From NCBI RefSeq assembly GCF_009469595.2, contig NZ_SSXV01000002.1, positions 124,001 through 188,000 of the forward strand: a stretch of DNA of 64,000 nt. Reading direction: 5' to 3'. The number at the start of each line of letters is the position of its first letter. Position 1 is the stretch's first letter. This document shows, piece by piece, positions 20,872 to 29,903 of the stretch. The translations under genes were made by a program, and so were the position numbers. Under the pieces are notes generated by a model. The model ran no database searches. It was not told the origin of the DNA and saw only the letters and a program-made list of their open reading frames with translations. The DNA comes from Thauera sp. 2A1 (GTDB lineage Bacteria > Pseudomonadota > Gammaproteobacteria > Burkholderiales > Rhodocyclaceae).

Positions 20872-21057
20872 ATGGGCGCCTCGCTCCTGACCGCCTTCGC
20901 GCTGATGCTGATCATCGAAGGCATCCTTCCCTTCGTCGCGCCAGCCGCCTGGCGAGAGACCTTCTTGCGCCTCGCCACCATGGGTGATGGTCAGATCCGC
21001 TTTGTCGGACTGACCTCGATGCTCGCCGGCGTCGTGCTCCTGTTCATCTTTCACTGA
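20872..21057 (+). CDS. DUF2065 family small membrane protein (YjeT-like)
   Basis: 61-aa protein made of two hydrophobic helices ([15 protein letters not shown] and [17 protein letters not shown]). DUF2065/YjeT genes lie between hflC and purA in many proteobacteria; function unknown. The distance of 20 bases from hflC suggests the same operon. Confidence 0.85.
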   Translation: MGASLLTAFALMLIIEGILPFVAPAAWRETFLRLATMGDGQIRFVGLTSMLAGVVLLFIFH

Positions 21058-21065
21058 CGCCACTC

Positions 21066-22220
21066 ATGCGCTGGGTATTGCCCGACCACATTCAGGACGC
21101 GCTGCCGTCCGAAGCCGAGCAGCTCGAAGGGCTGCGCCGCCGCTTGCTGGACGCATTCCGCGTCCGCGGCTATCAGCTCGTCATGCCGCCGCTGCTCGAG
21201 TACCTCGACTCGCTCACCACCGGCGCCGGCCAGGACCTGTCGTTGCGCACCTTCAAGCTCGTCGACCAGCTCTCGGGGCGCACCATGGGCGTGCGCGCCG
21301 ACATGACGCCGCAGGTCACGCGCATCGACGCGCATCTGCTCAATCGCCGCGGCGTGTCGAGGCTGTGCTACTGCGGCAGCGTGCTGCAGACCCTGCCGGC
21401 CACGCTGACCGCGACGCGCGAGCCGTTGCAGCTTGGCGCCGAGCTGTACGGCCATGCCGGCATCGAGGCCGACATCGAGATCCTGCGCCTGCTCGCCGAT
21501 GTGATGCGGCTGGCCGAAGTGCCGGCAACGCGCATCGACATCGGCCACGTCGGGATCTTCCATGCGTTGGCCGGCAAGGCCGGGCTGCTGCCGCATCGCG
21601 AGGAGGAGATCTTCGATCTGCTGCAAGCGAAGGATCTGCCCGAACTGCGCCTGCGCCTTGCCGACGTCGCCGAGCCGGTGCGCAGTGCGCTGCTGGCGCT
21701 GCCCGAACTCTACGGCGGGCCCGACGTGCTGGAGCGTGCCGCGGCGCGGCTGCCGCGCGATCCGGAGATCGTCGCTGCGCTGGAGGAACTGCGCGTGCTG
21801 GCGCGGGCGCTGGGTGATCTGCCGATCAGTTTCGATCTGGCCGACCTGCGTGGCTATCACTATCACAGCGGCGTCGTGTTCGCAGCGTACGGCGGCGGCT
21901 CGCCGGCGGCACTTGCGCTGGGCGGCCGCTACGACCGCGTCGGTGCGGCTTTCGGCCGAGCGCGCCCGGCGACCGGTTTCAGCCTCGATTTGCGCGAGTT
22001 GGTCTGGCGCCTGCCGCGGAGCCAATCCACGGGCGGGATCCTGGCGCCGCTGGCCGATGATGCGGCGCTGCAGTCCCGGGTTGCGGAGCTGCGCGCGGAC
22101 GGCGAAGTCGTCGTTACCGCGCTGCCCGGCCATGATGGAACATGGAACGAAGCCGGCTGCGACCGGCAGCTTGTGTTGCGCGACGGCCGATGGACGGTCG
22201 AGCCGCTAAAGGGAGATTGA
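21066..22220 (+). CDS. hisZ: ATP phosphoribosyltransferase regulatory subunit HisZ
   Basis: HisZ resembles histidyl-tRNA synthetase but lacks tRNA charging; it combines with the short form of HisG to make the allosteric first enzyme of histidine synthesis. 384 aa, starting [14 protein letters not shown]. It keeps class II-like fold elements ([27 protein letters not shown]) without the full HisS motif set. Its place before purA is standard in betaproteobacteria and implies a short-form hisG elsewhere. Confidence 0.95.
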   Translation: MRWVLPDHIQDALPSEAEQLEGLRRRLLDAFRVRGYQLVMPPLLEYLDSLTTGAGQDLSLRTFKLVDQLSGRTMGVRADMTPQVTRIDAHLLNRRGVSRLCYCGSVLQTLPATLTATREPLQLGAELYGHAGIEADIEILRLLADVMRLAEVPATRIDIGHVGIFHALAGKAGLLPHREEEIFDLLQAKDLPELRLRLADVAEPVRSALLALPELYGGPDVLERAAARLPRDPEIVAALEELRVLARALGDLPISFDLADLRGYHYHSGVVFAAYGGGSPAALALGGRYDRVGAAFGRARPATGFSLDLRELVWRLPRSQSTGGILAPLADDAALQSRVAELRADGEVVVTALPGHDGTWNEAGCDRQLVLRDGRWTVEPLKGD

Positions 22221-22224
22221 GTCA

Positions 22225-23535
22225 ATGTCAAAGAACGTCGTGGTCGTCGGCACCCAGTGGGGCGACGAGGGTAAGGGCAAGATCGTCGATTGGCTGACCG
22301 ATCACGCCAGGGGCGTGGTGCGCTTCCAGGGCGGGCACAACGCCGGCCACACGCTGGTCGTCGGCCAGACCGAATACAAGCTGAATCTGGTGCCGTCGGG
22401 CATCGTGCGTGAGGGTGTGGCCTGCTTCATTGGCAACGGCGTGGTGCTCGATGCGCACCACCTGCTCGCCGAGATCCGCACCCTGGAAGCCGGCGGCATC
22501 AAGGTGCGCGATCGCCTGCGCGTCAGCCCGGGCTGCCCGCTGATCCTCGGCTACCACAGCGCGCTCGACCGCGCGCGCGAGGACGTCAAGGCCGCCTGCG
22601 ACAAGATCGGCACCACCGGCAAGGGCATCGGCCCGACCTACGAGGACAAGGTTGCGCGCCGCGCGCTGCGAGTGTACGACCTGCTCGATCGCGAGCGTTT
22701 CGCGGAAAAGCTGAAGGCGAATCTCGAATACCACAACTTCGTGCTGACGCAGCACCTGGGTGCCGAGCCGGTGGAATTTCAGCCGGTGTTCGACCAGGCG
22801 ATGGCCGATGCCGAGGAGCTGCTGCCGATGGTGGCCGACGTGTCGGCCGAGCTGTATGCGATCAACAAGTCCGGTGGTTCGCTGCTGTTCGAAGGCGCGC
22901 AGGGCACGCTGCTGGACATTGACCACGGCACCTATCCCTTCGTCACCTCGAGCAACTGCGTTGCGGGCCAGGCAGCGGCGGGTTCGGGCGTTGGGCCGGG
23001 GCGCCTGCACTACGTGCTCGGCATCACCAAGGCCTACTGCACCCGTGTGGGTGGCGGTCCCTTCCCGACCGAGCTCGACATCGAGAGCAAGGGTACGCCT
23101 GGCGAGCAGATGTCGACCAAGGGGCGCGAGTTCGGCACCGTCACCGGGCGCAAGCGCCGCTGCGGCTGGCTCGACCTCGCCGCGCTCAAGCGCTCGATCA
23201 TCATCAACGGCGTCACCGGTCTGTGCATCACCAAGCTCGACGTGCTCGACGGCATCGAGGAGCTGCAGCTCTGCACCGGCTACATGCTCAACGGCAAGCG
23301 CATCGACCTGCTGCCGATGGGCTCGGAAGAAGTCACCGCGTGCGAGCCGATCTACGAGACGATGCCGGGCTGGAGCGGCACGACGTTCGGCGCGCAGAGC
23401 TGGGACGCGCTGCCGCCCGAGGCGCGCGCCTACCTGCACCGCATCGAGGAGATCTGCGAGATTCCGATCGACGTCATCTCGACCGGTCCGGAGCGCGACG
23501 AGACCATCCTGCGTCGTCATCCGTTCGGCGTCTGA
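22225..23535 (+). CDS. purA: Adenylosuccinate synthetase
   Basis: PurA joins IMP and aspartate with GTP to form adenylosuccinate. The 436-aa protein has the N-terminal P-loop [11 protein letters not shown], the GHNAGHT IMP-binding region, [14 protein letters not shown], and the C-terminal [10 protein letters not shown]. It begins four bases after hisZ. Confidence 0.98.
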   Translation: MSKNVVVVGTQWGDEGKGKIVDWLTDHARGVVRFQGGHNAGHTLVVGQTEYKLNLVPSGIVREGVACFIGNGVVLDAHHLLAEIRTLEAGGIKVRDRLRVSPGCPLILGYHSALDRAREDVKAACDKIGTTGKGIGPTYEDKVARRALRVYDLLDRERFAEKLKANLEYHNFVLTQHLGAEPVEFQPVFDQAMADAEELLPMVADVSAELYAINKSGGSLLFEGAQGTLLDIDHGTYPFVTSSNCVAGQAAAGSGVGPGRLHYVLGITKAYCTRVGGGPFPTELDIESKGTPGEQMSTKGREFGTVTGRKRRCGWLDLAALKRSIIINGVTGLCITKLDVLDGIEELQLCTGYMLNGKRIDLLPMGSEEVTACEPIYETMPGWSGTTFGAQSWDALPPEARAYLHRIEEICEIPIDVISTGPERDETILRRHPFGV

Positions 23536-23712
23536 ACGGCATCATCGATCGAGCGCATCACGGGCAGGCAGCAGGGCGCGGCGCGGTGGCTGTTGCATCG
23601 CGCCGCAAGCTGCGCCGGTCTGCTCCAGGCCGGAGATCGAGTCGCTGCGGCGACGGGATGCGCAAGATCGCAATCATCGACTCCAACGGAGTGCCCGTCG
23701 GGTCGGTAAACG

Positions 23713-23739
23713 AAAAAAGCCGGCTGATCGCCGGCTTTT
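23713..23739 (-). terminator. Rho-independent terminator of the first tRNA-Leu
   Basis: On the minus strand GCCGGC, loop GATCA, GCCGGC is followed by six T. It lies 10 bases past the 3' end of the tRNA. The plus-strand T-run (four) may also stop purA transcription. Confidence 0.8.
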
Positions 23740-23748
23740 CCCTGAAAC

Positions 23749-23833
<85 letters not shown>

Positions 23834-23955
23834 AGGGACGCGCATAATAGCAAAGGCGTTTGCGGGTGGAAAGGGGTTTTTGAGCTCAGATTCGCGACGC
23901 CCCGGCGCTGCATCAGCGGACAAATCCGGATCAAGCTCCTCCGGGCAATGGAAAC

Positions 23956-23982
23956 AAAAAAGCCGCTCCGAAGAGCGGCTTT
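23956..23982 (-). terminator. Rho-independent terminator of the second tRNA-Leu
   Basis: Minus-strand stem AGCCGCTC/GAGCGGCT with a tetraloop-size turn and a run of T, 10 bases past the tRNA end. Each tRNA copy therefore has its own terminator. Confidence 0.8.
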
Positions 23983-23992
23983 CCTGTGAAAC

Positions 23993-24077
<85 letters not shown>

Positions 24078-24088
24078 AAGAGCCGCGC

Positions 24089-24116
24089 ATTATAAGCACA
24101 AACAGAAGAATGTCAA
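24089..24116 (-). promoter_or_regulatory. consensus sigma-70 promoter of the second tRNA-Leu
   Basis: On the minus strand TTGACA (24111-24116), 16 bases, TATAAT (24089-24094), then a G+C-rich discriminator and the tRNA about 12 bases on. The -35 box covers the start-codon region of rnr on the other strand. Confidence 0.9.
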
Positions 24117-26608
24117 TGAATCACAAAAAAAGAACCAAAGAAACTTCCGCAGCAGGCAAACCGTCGGCGGGCCATGGTACAGCGAAGGCTGCAAGGCCGC
24201 GGCTGAGCGGCACGCGCCTTGCAGATCCGCATTTCGAGCGTGAGTCGCAGAAATACGAGCAGCCCCTCCCAAGCCGCGAATACGTCCTGGATATCCTTGC
24301 CGACCGCGGCGTGCCGATGCCATTCCCCGCGCTGGCCGAGGCGCTGGACATCCAGCCTCACGAGCTGGAGCACTTCGACCGCAGGCTGCGCGCGATGGAG
24401 CGCGACGGGCAGCTCATCCGCAACCGTCGCGACGCCTACCTGCTGCCCGACAAGGCCGACCTCATCAAGGGCCGCGTCGAGGGCCACCCCGACGGCTTCG
24501 GCTTCCTGCGCCGCGACGACGGTGGACCCGACATCTTCATCGGCGCCCGCGACATGCGCGAAGTGCTGCACGGCGACCGCGCCATCGTGCGCATCTCGGG
24601 CGTCGATCGCCGCGGCCGGCCGGAAGGCCGCATCGTCGAGGTGCTCGAGCGCGCCAACAAGCGCGTCGTCGGCCGCGTGCTGAACGAGCATGGCGTGATG
24701 ATCGTGGTGCCGGAAAACCGGCGCCTGGCGCAGGACATCCTGATCGCGCCGGGCGGCAAGAAGCCGCAGGCCGGGCAGGTGGTCACCGTCGAGTTGGTCG
24801 AGCAGCCGACCAAGTACGCCCAGCCGATCGGACGCATCGTCGAGGTGCTCGGCAACTATGCCGACCCCGGCATGGAGATCGAGATCGCGCTGCGCAAGCA
24901 CGACCTGCCGTTCGATTTTTCCTCCGAGGCCAAGGCCGAGACGCGCAAGCTGCCGCTGAAGGTGCGCAAGAAGGACTGGGTCGACCGCGAGGACCTGACC
25001 GCGCTGCCGCTGGTCACCATCGACGGCGAGACGGCGAAGGACTTCGACGACGCGGTGTATTGCGAGCGCCAGGGCCGCGGTTACCGCCTGGTGGTGGCCA
25101 TCGCCGACGTGTCGCACTATGTGGCCGCCGGCGGGGCGCTGGACCAGGACGCCTACGACCGCGGCAACTCGGTGTACTTCCCGCGGCGGGTGATCCCGAT
25201 GCTGCCGGAGAAGCTCTCCAACGGCCTGTGCTCGCTGAATCCGCAGGTCGAGCGCCTGGCCATGGTGGCCGACATGAGCATCTCCATGACGGGCGACATC
25301 AAGGCCTACCGCTTCTATCCGGCAGTGATCTGGTCTCATGCGCGGCTGACCTACACCAAGGTGGCGGCGGCGCTGTACCAGCAGGACGCCGCCGCGCGCG
25401 AGGAACTCGCCGCGCTGCTGCCCCACCTGGAGAACCTCGACAAGCTGTTCCGCGTGCTGCTCAAGGCGCGCGCCAAGCGTGGCGCGATCGACTTCGAGAC
25501 CACCGAGACGCGCATGATCTTCGACGACAACGGCAAGATCGCGCAGATCGTGCCGGAAGTGCGCAACGACGCGCACCGGCTGATCGAGGAGTGCATGCTC
25601 GCCGCCAACGTGTGCGCCTCCGACTTCCTCGCCAAGCGCGAACATCCGGCGCTGTACCGTATCCATGACGCGCCCTCCGAGGACAAGCTCGCCAAGCTGC
25701 GTGAATTTCTCGCCGAGTTCGGCCTTGGCCTGGGTGGCGGCGACGAGCCGCGGGCATCGGACTACGCCAAGCTGCTCGAGAAGGTGAAGGACCGCCCCGA
25801 CGCGCAACTGCTGCAGACGGTGATGCTGCGCTCGCTCAAGCAGGCGATGTACAGCCCGGACAACGTCGGCCACTTCGGGCTGGCCTACGAGGCCTATACG
25901 CATTTCACCTCGCCGATCCGCCGCTATCCTGACTTGCTGGTGCATCGCGGCATCAAGGCCGCGCTGGCAGGCGAGCAGTACCGTCCGGGCAACTGGGACG
26001 ACATCGGCCTGCACTGCTCGATGACCGAGCGCCGCGCCGACGATGCCACGCGCGACGTCGTCGCCTTCCTCAAGTGCTATTTCATGCAGGACCGTGTCGG
26101 CGAGGAATTCACCGGCAGCGTGTCGGCGGTGGTGCCGTTCGGCCTCTTCGTCGCGCTCGACGACATCTTCATCGAAGGCCTGCTGCACATCTCCGATCTC
26201 GGCAGCGACTACTTCCACTACGACGAGACCCGGCATGCCATGCTGGGCGAGCGCACCGGCAAGCAGTTCCGCCTGTCGGACCGGCTGAAGGTGCAACTGG
26301 TGCGGGTGGACATGGAGACCAACAAAATCGACTTCCGCCTGGTCGAGGGCCCCTTGCCGGCCGCGCGGCCGGCACAACCCGCGCAGATCGAATCTGCCAC
26401 GCCGGCCGAGCCGGCGACCAGGGCGAGCACGCGCGGACGCAAGAAGGCCGCTGCGCCGGCGCCCGAGGCCGCCGTTCAGCCGACCGAAAAGCCTGCCCCG
26501 TCGCGGCGCAAGTCCGCGGCGCGCGCCGAGCCGGTAGAATCGCGCACCTCCACGCCGGCGGCGCGTTCCGCCGGCAAGAAACCGGCAAAGGATTCCCGAC
26601 GTGGCTAA
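24116..26608 (+). CDS. rnr: Ribonuclease R
   Basis: Processive 3'-5' exoribonuclease that degrades structured RNA. The 830-aa protein has a basic N-terminal extension, a winged-helix part (KYEQPLPSREYVLDIL), cold-shock domains, the RNB catalytic domain with TAKDFDDAVY near residue 305, an S1 domain (GSVSAVVPFGLFVALDD) and a Lys/Ala/Pro-rich tail of about 80 residues. ATGs at 24110 and 24116 are both possible. I prefer 24116 because AGAAG lies seven bases upstream. Next to rlmB, as in E. coli. Confidence 0.95.
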   Translation: MNHKKRTKETSAAGKPSAGHGTAKAARPRLSGTRLADPHFERESQKYEQPLPSREYVLDILADRGVPMPFPALAEALDIQPHELEHFDRRLRAMERDGQLIRNRRDAYLLPDKADLIKGRVEGHPDGFGFLRRDDGGPDIFIGARDMREVLHGDRAIVRISGVDRRGRPEGRIVEVLERANKRVVGRVLNEHGVMIVVPENRRLAQDILIAPGGKKPQAGQVVTVELVEQPTKYAQPIGRIVEVLGNYADPGMEIEIALRKHDLPFDFSSEAKAETRKLPLKVRKKDWVDREDLTALPLVTIDGETAKDFDDAVYCERQGRGYRLVVAIADVSHYVAAGGALDQDAYDRGNSVYFPRRVIPMLPEKLSNGLCSLNPQVERLAMVADMSISMTGDIKAYRFYPAVIWSHARLTYTKVAAALYQQDAAAREELAALLPHLENLDKLFRVLLKARAKRGAIDFETTETRMIFDDNGKIAQIVPEVRNDAHRLIEECMLAANVCASDFLAKREHPALYRIHDAPSEDKLAKLREFLAEFGLGLGGGDEPRASDYAKLLEKVKDRPDAQLLQTVMLRSLKQAMYSPDNVGHFGLAYEAYTHFTSPIRRYPDLLVHRGIKAALAGEQYRPGNWDDIGLHCSMTERRADDATRDVVAFLKCYFMQDRVGEEFTGSVSAVVPFGLFVALDDIFIEGLLHISDLGSDYFHYDETRHAMLGERTGKQFRLSDRLKVQLVRVDMETNKIDFRLVEGPLPAARPAQPAQIESATPAEPATRASTRGRKKAAAPAPEAAVQPTEKPAPSRRKSAARAEPVESRTSTPAARSAGKKPAKDSRRG

Positions 26609-27374
26609 GACTCCCGAACACGCTCCGTCCACCGCTCACACCGGCGGCTCACGCCTGATCTACGGCTTTCACGCGGTGTCGGCCAAGCTGCGTCAGGCGC
26701 CGGAATCGGTGTTCGAGGTCTACCTGTCCGGCGACCGCAAGGACGTGCGGGTGAGGAAGTTCGTCGCGCTGGCCGAGGCGGCCGGCGTGCGCCTGACGGC
26801 CAGCGAAGGCGAGCGGCTCGACGCCATGGTCGGCACCCGCCGCCACCAGGGCGTGGTGGCCCGGGTGGATGCGACGCGGCGCGAACTCAAGCTTGCCGAC
26901 GTGCTCGACAGCCTGGACGAAAACGCGCTGATCCTCGTGCTCGACGGCGTTCAGGATCCGCACAACCTCGGCGCCTGCCTGCGCGTCGCCGACGCTGCCG
27001 GCGCGCATGCGGTGGTGGCGCCCAAGGACCGTGCGGTCGGCCTCAACGCCACCGCGATGAAGGTCGCCAGCGGCGCGGCGGATACCGTGCCCTACGTCAC
27101 CGTCACCAACCTGGCGCGTGCGCTGCGCGAGATGCAGGATGCCGGCATCTGGGTGGTGGGCGCGGCCGGCGAGGCGGAGAAATCCGTCTACGACATCGAC
27201 CAGAAGGTGCCCATCGCCTGGGTGCTCGGCGCCGAAGGCGACGGCCTGCGCCGGCTCACCCGTGAAACCTGCGACGAGCTGGCACAGATCCCGATGCATG
27301 GCACGGTCGAGAGCCTCAACGTGTCGGTAGCGAGCGGCATCTGCCTGTTCGAGGCGCGCCGCCAGCGCCGCTGA
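26601..27374 (+). CDS. rlmB: 23S rRNA (guanosine-2'-O-)-methyltransferase RlmB
   Basis: SpoU/TrmH-family knotted methyltransferase that modifies G2251 of 23S rRNA. SpoU motifs are present: DGVQDPHNLGACLR, GAEGDGLRRL and SLNVSVASGICLFE. The N-terminal substrate-binding domain has LIYGFHAV. 257 aa. The start is a GTG at 26601, overlapping the end of rnr by eight bases. Confidence 0.95.
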   Translation: MAKTPEHAPSTAHTGGSRLIYGFHAVSAKLRQAPESVFEVYLSGDRKDVRVRKFVALAEAAGVRLTASEGERLDAMVGTRRHQGVVARVDATRRELKLADVLDSLDENALILVLDGVQDPHNLGACLRVADAAGAHAVVAPKDRAVGLNATAMKVASGAADTVPYVTVTNLARALREMQDAGIWVVGAAGEAEKSVYDIDQKVPIAWVLGAEGDGLRRLTRETCDELAQIPMHGTVESLNVSVASGICLFEARRQRR

Positions 27375-27444
27375 AGTTTCCTCCGCCGGTGCGCAGCGCG
27401 ATGCGGCGCACTTCAGTCGGCTGCCAGAAGCGTCGATGCGCCGT

Positions 27445-27505
27445 GTTGACCCGTGTCAACGGGCGCGCGCGAGCTGGCGAGAATCATGATTTTCGCCAGC
27501 TCGCG
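27445..27505 (+). promoter_or_regulatory. two inverted repeats upstream of pqqA
   Basis: The 254-bp gap between rlmB and pqqA holds GTTGAC-CCGT-GTCAAC (27445-27460), a perfect operator-like palindrome. Eight bases on is a 13-bp perfect stem CGCGAGCTGGCGA/TCGCCAGCTCGCG with a 12-base loop (27468-27505). The second is followed by TTCCTTCCTTCC and may end rlmB transcription or form a leader structure. I see no convincing -35/-10 pair here. Confidence 0.5.
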
Positions 27506-27628
27506 TTCCTTCCTTCCTCGATGCGCAAACCCCGATTGCGCTGATCCCGCCGTGCCTCCCCGAGCGGAAGATGAGTCCGAACCGGCCACCCGGGCGGTTC
27601 ATCTTCAACCGCAACCAGGAGACTCATC

Positions 27629-27703
27629 ATGCAGTGGATCGACCCCGCCTATTGCGACATCCGCCTCGGCTTCGAGGTGACCGCCTACGTGTACGTGCGC
27701 TGA
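27629..27703 (+). CDS. pqqA: PQQ precursor peptide PqqA
   Basis: 24-residue ribosomal precursor of pyrroloquinoline quinone, too short for ordinary gene calling. It begins MQWIDPAY and has the core GFEVTAY. The Glu (residue 16) and Tyr (residue 20) that PqqE cross-links are spaced ExxxY as in all PqqA peptides. Shine-Dalgarno AGGAG (27616-27620) lies eight bases before the ATG. The hydrophobic tail YVYVR differs from the usual YxxNR/YxxSR-type ends. Followed by a strong hairpin, then pqqD. Confidence 0.93.
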   Translation: MQWIDPAYCDIRLGFEVTAYVYVR

Positions 27704-27704
27704 G

Positions 27705-27741
27705 GCGCACAGGCCCGGCGCTCCGCACCGGGCCTGTGCGC
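27705..27741 (+). promoter_or_regulatory. strong hairpin between pqqA and pqqD
   Basis: Perfect 14-bp stem GCGCACAGGCCCGG/CCGGGCCTGTGCGC with a 9-base loop, starting one base after the pqqA stop. There is no T-run. It probably stabilises a short pqqA transcript or partly stops polymerase, so that the precursor peptide is made in excess over the enzymes. Confidence 0.7.
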
Positions 27742-27799
27742 GGTGCGCGCCGCGCCGCCCGCCTCGGCACCTCCTCGTGCAAGCGGACCGGATGCCCGC

Positions 27800-28102
27800 A
27801 TGACCGACATCACCGCCCCAAGCCCGCCCGCCGCCGGCGAGCGCTACGTGCTCAACCCGATGTACCTGTTCCGCTGGGAGCCGACGCAGGACGCGCATGT
27901 CCTGCTCTACCCGGAAGGCATCGTCAAGCTCAACCAGACCGCCGGCGACATCATCGCGCGCTGCGACGGTCGTCGCACTGTCGCCGACCTGGTCGGCGAA
28001 CTGCAGCAGCGCTATCCCGGCGACGACGAACGCGTCGCGGAAGGCGTCTACAAATTCCTGGAGGTGTTCCGTGCCAAAGGATGGATCCGTCGTCAGGCTT
28101 GA
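27800..28102 (+). CDS. pqqD: PQQ peptide chaperone PqqD
   Basis: PqqD binds PqqA and presents it to the radical-SAM enzyme PqqE (a RiPP recognition element). The 100-aa protein has the family pattern YVLNPMYLFRWE, YPEGIVKLNQTAGDII and a C-terminal helix ending GWIRR. I take the ATG at 27800; the frame is open upstream but without PqqD-like sequence. pqqE starts inside it, a 32-base overlap. In standard clusters pqqB and pqqC stand between pqqA and pqqD; here they are absent. Confidence 0.9.
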   Translation: MTDITAPSPPAAGERYVLNPMYLFRWEPTQDAHVLLYPEGIVKLNQTAGDIIARCDGRRTVADLVGELQQRYPGDDERVAEGVYKFLEVFRAKGWIRRQA

Positions 28103-29291
28103 CGGGCAGGGCAAGCCGCTGTGGCTGGTGCTCGAGCTGACCTACCGCTGCCCGCTGAAGTGCCCGTGGTGCAGCAACCCGGTCGATTACGCGCGTGACG
28201 GCGAGGCTGAACTCTCCACCGCGGAATGGAAGCGGGTGATGCGCGAAGGCCGCGAGCTGGGCGCGCTGCAGCTCGGCTTCACCGGCGGCGAACCCTTGCT
28301 GCGCGACGACCTGGAAGAGCTCGTCGCCGACGCCAGCGCGCTGGGCTACTACACCAACCTGATCACCTCGGGCGTCGGGCTCACCGAGAACCGCCTGCGC
28401 GCGCTGAAGGCCGCCGGGCTGAACCAGATCCAGCTCTCGCTGCAGTCGAGCGATCGCGAACTCACCGACACCCTGGTCGGCGCGCGCGCCTTCGACCTCA
28501 AGCTGAAGGTCGCGCACCAGATCAAGGCGCAGGGTTTTCCGATGGTGCTCAACGTGCCGGTGTTCCGCCAGAACATCGGCCAGGTCGCCGACATCCTGGC
28601 GCTGGCCGAGGACATCGGCGTGGATTATCTCGAGTTCGCCAACATCCAGTACTACAACTGGGCGATGGTCAATCGCGACGAGCTGCTGCCGACGCGCGAG
28701 CAGATCGACGCCGCCGAGCGCGAGGTGCGAGCCGCACGCGAGCGCCTTGGCGAGCGCATGACGATCTACTTCGTCATCCCCGACTACTATGAAGGCCGGC
28801 CCAAGGCGTGCATGAACGGCTGGGGTTCGATCCACCTGACGATCGCACCCGACGGCGCCGCCATGCCCTGCCAGGAGGCGCGCATCATCCAGGGGCTGGA
28901 GTTCCCCTCCGTGCGCGACAAGAGCCTGGCCTGGCTGTGGAACGAATCGCCCACGTTCGAGAAGTTCCGCGGCGACGCGTGGATGAGCCCGACCTGCCGC
29001 AGTTGCGACGAGAAGGAGAAGGATTTCGGCGGATGCCGCTGCCAGGCTTTCCTGATGACCGGCGACGCGGCGAACACCGATCCCGCCTGCTCGCGCTCGC
29101 CGCACCACCACCTGATCGGCGAGGCGATCGCGAGGGCGCACGCTCCGGGGCGCAAGGTGCAGCCACTGGTGATGCGCAACGACGGCAACTCGCGTCGGCT
29201 GGCCCAGGGCGGCCATGGTGGCAAGGGTGGCAGCGGCGGCGGGACGGGTTGCGGCAGCGGCAATGCGCGCGTGGAGGTCGATCATGTCTGA
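28071..29291 (+). CDS. pqqE: PqqA peptide cyclase PqqE (radical SAM/SPASM)
   Basis: PqqE forms the C-C bond between Glu and Tyr of PqqA. The 406-aa protein has radical-SAM cysteines 27, 31 and 34 (CPLKCPWC), the PqqE-typical FTGGEPLLRDDLEELV, and a SPASM region with CRSC, GGCRCQA and DPACSRSPHH. The start is GTG at 28071, after GGAGG inside pqqD. After a normal PqqE end near residue 375 there is a Gly/Ser-rich tail (GGHGGKGGSGGGTGCGSG), unusual for the family. The stop overlaps the next small ORF by eight bases. Confidence 0.92.
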   Translation: MPKDGSVVRLDGQGKPLWLVLELTYRCPLKCPWCSNPVDYARDGEAELSTAEWKRVMREGRELGALQLGFTGGEPLLRDDLEELVADASALGYYTNLITSGVGLTENRLRALKAAGLNQIQLSLQSSDRELTDTLVGARAFDLKLKVAHQIKAQGFPMVLNVPVFRQNIGQVADILALAEDIGVDYLEFANIQYYNWAMVNRDELLPTREQIDAAEREVRAARERLGERMTIYFVIPDYYEGRPKACMNGWGSIHLTIAPDGAAMPCQEARIIQGLEFPSVRDKSLAWLWNESPTFEKFRGDAWMSPTCRSCDEKEKDFGGCRCQAFLMTGDAANTDPACSRSPHHHLIGEAIARAHAPGRKVQPLVMRNDGNSRRLAQGGHGGKGGSGGGTGCGSGNARVEVDHV

Positions 29292-29388
29292 CGCCCTGCT
29301 GCGCCTGTTCGACTCCTCGGCCTTCACCGTCGCCCTCGGCCTGGCGCTGACCGCGGCGCTGGCGCTGATGCTGCGCCTGCTGTCCTGA
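29284..29388 (+). CDS. small single-pass membrane peptide in the pqq cluster
   Basis: 34-aa ORF starting inside the pqqE stop (eight-base overlap) and ending 11 bases before the next gene. It is one hydrophobic helix (FTVALGLALTAALALMLRLL) with a short acidic N-terminus. I do not recognise a family. The coupling on both sides and the absence of any other gene in the gap support translation. Confidence 0.55.
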   Translation: MSDALLRLFDSSAFTVALGLALTAALALMLRLLS

Positions 29389-29399
29389 GGAGCTCCGCC

Positions 29400-29903
29400 A
29401 TGGATCTCCTGCTCGAAGTGGCGGCGCGCTGGCTGCACTTCCTCGGCGCGCTGGTCTGGGTGGGCCACAATTACGCCACCGCCGTCACCCGCTCGCGCTA
29501 TGTGGCGCTGACCGCGGACGACCTGTCCGATCCCGACAGCCCGCGCCAGCGCGCCCTGATGCAGCGCGAGCACGGCACTTTCCGCTACGCCTCGCTGGTC
29601 GTGCTCGGCAGCGGCCTGGCGATCCTGTGGGAGCGCGGCTGGCTGGGTAGCGCGCTCACCCTGCAGGGCAGCCTGGCACCGCTCGGCCTCGGCATCTGGC
29701 TGGCGGTGGTCATGGTCTGCAACCTGTGGTTCGTGCTGTGGCCACACCAGAAGCGGGTGCTCGGCTTCGTGCCGGCGCCGCTGGACGAGCGCCTGCGCTG
29801 CTCGCGCGTCACCTTCCTGTCGGCACGGGTGAACACCATGCTGTCGATCCCGGTGCTGTTCTTCATGGGGGCCGGCGCGCATGGCCTCGCACTGTTTTCC
29901 TGA
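29400..29903 (+). CDS. membrane protein related to the PuuD/urate oxidase N-terminal domain
   Basis: 167-aa protein with about four TM helices. The pattern WLHFLGALVWVGHNYATAV, then NLWFVLWPHQKRVLG and SARVNTMLSIPVLFFMGA resembles the membrane domain of PuuD-type proteins (WLH...WIGH, N-W-FV-WP-QK, SR-NT-LS-PVLF). The histidines could bind heme; that is inference. The cytochrome c domain of PuuD is missing. Shine-Dalgarno GAGGAG precedes the ATG. It overlaps the next gene by 23 bases. Confidence 0.65.
   Translation: MDLLLEVAARWLHFLGALVWVGHNYATAVTRSRYVALTADDLSDPDSPRQRALMQREHGTFRYASLVVLGSGLAILWERGWLGSALTLQGSLAPLGLGIWLAVVMVCNLWFVLWPHQKRVLGFVPAPLDERLRCSRVTFLSARVNTMLSIPVLFFMGAGAHGLALFS

Noticed and set aside
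24113..26632. Minus-strand open frame of about 839 codons across rnr
   Set aside because: Antisense shadow of rnr; low-complexity composition without recognisable motifs.
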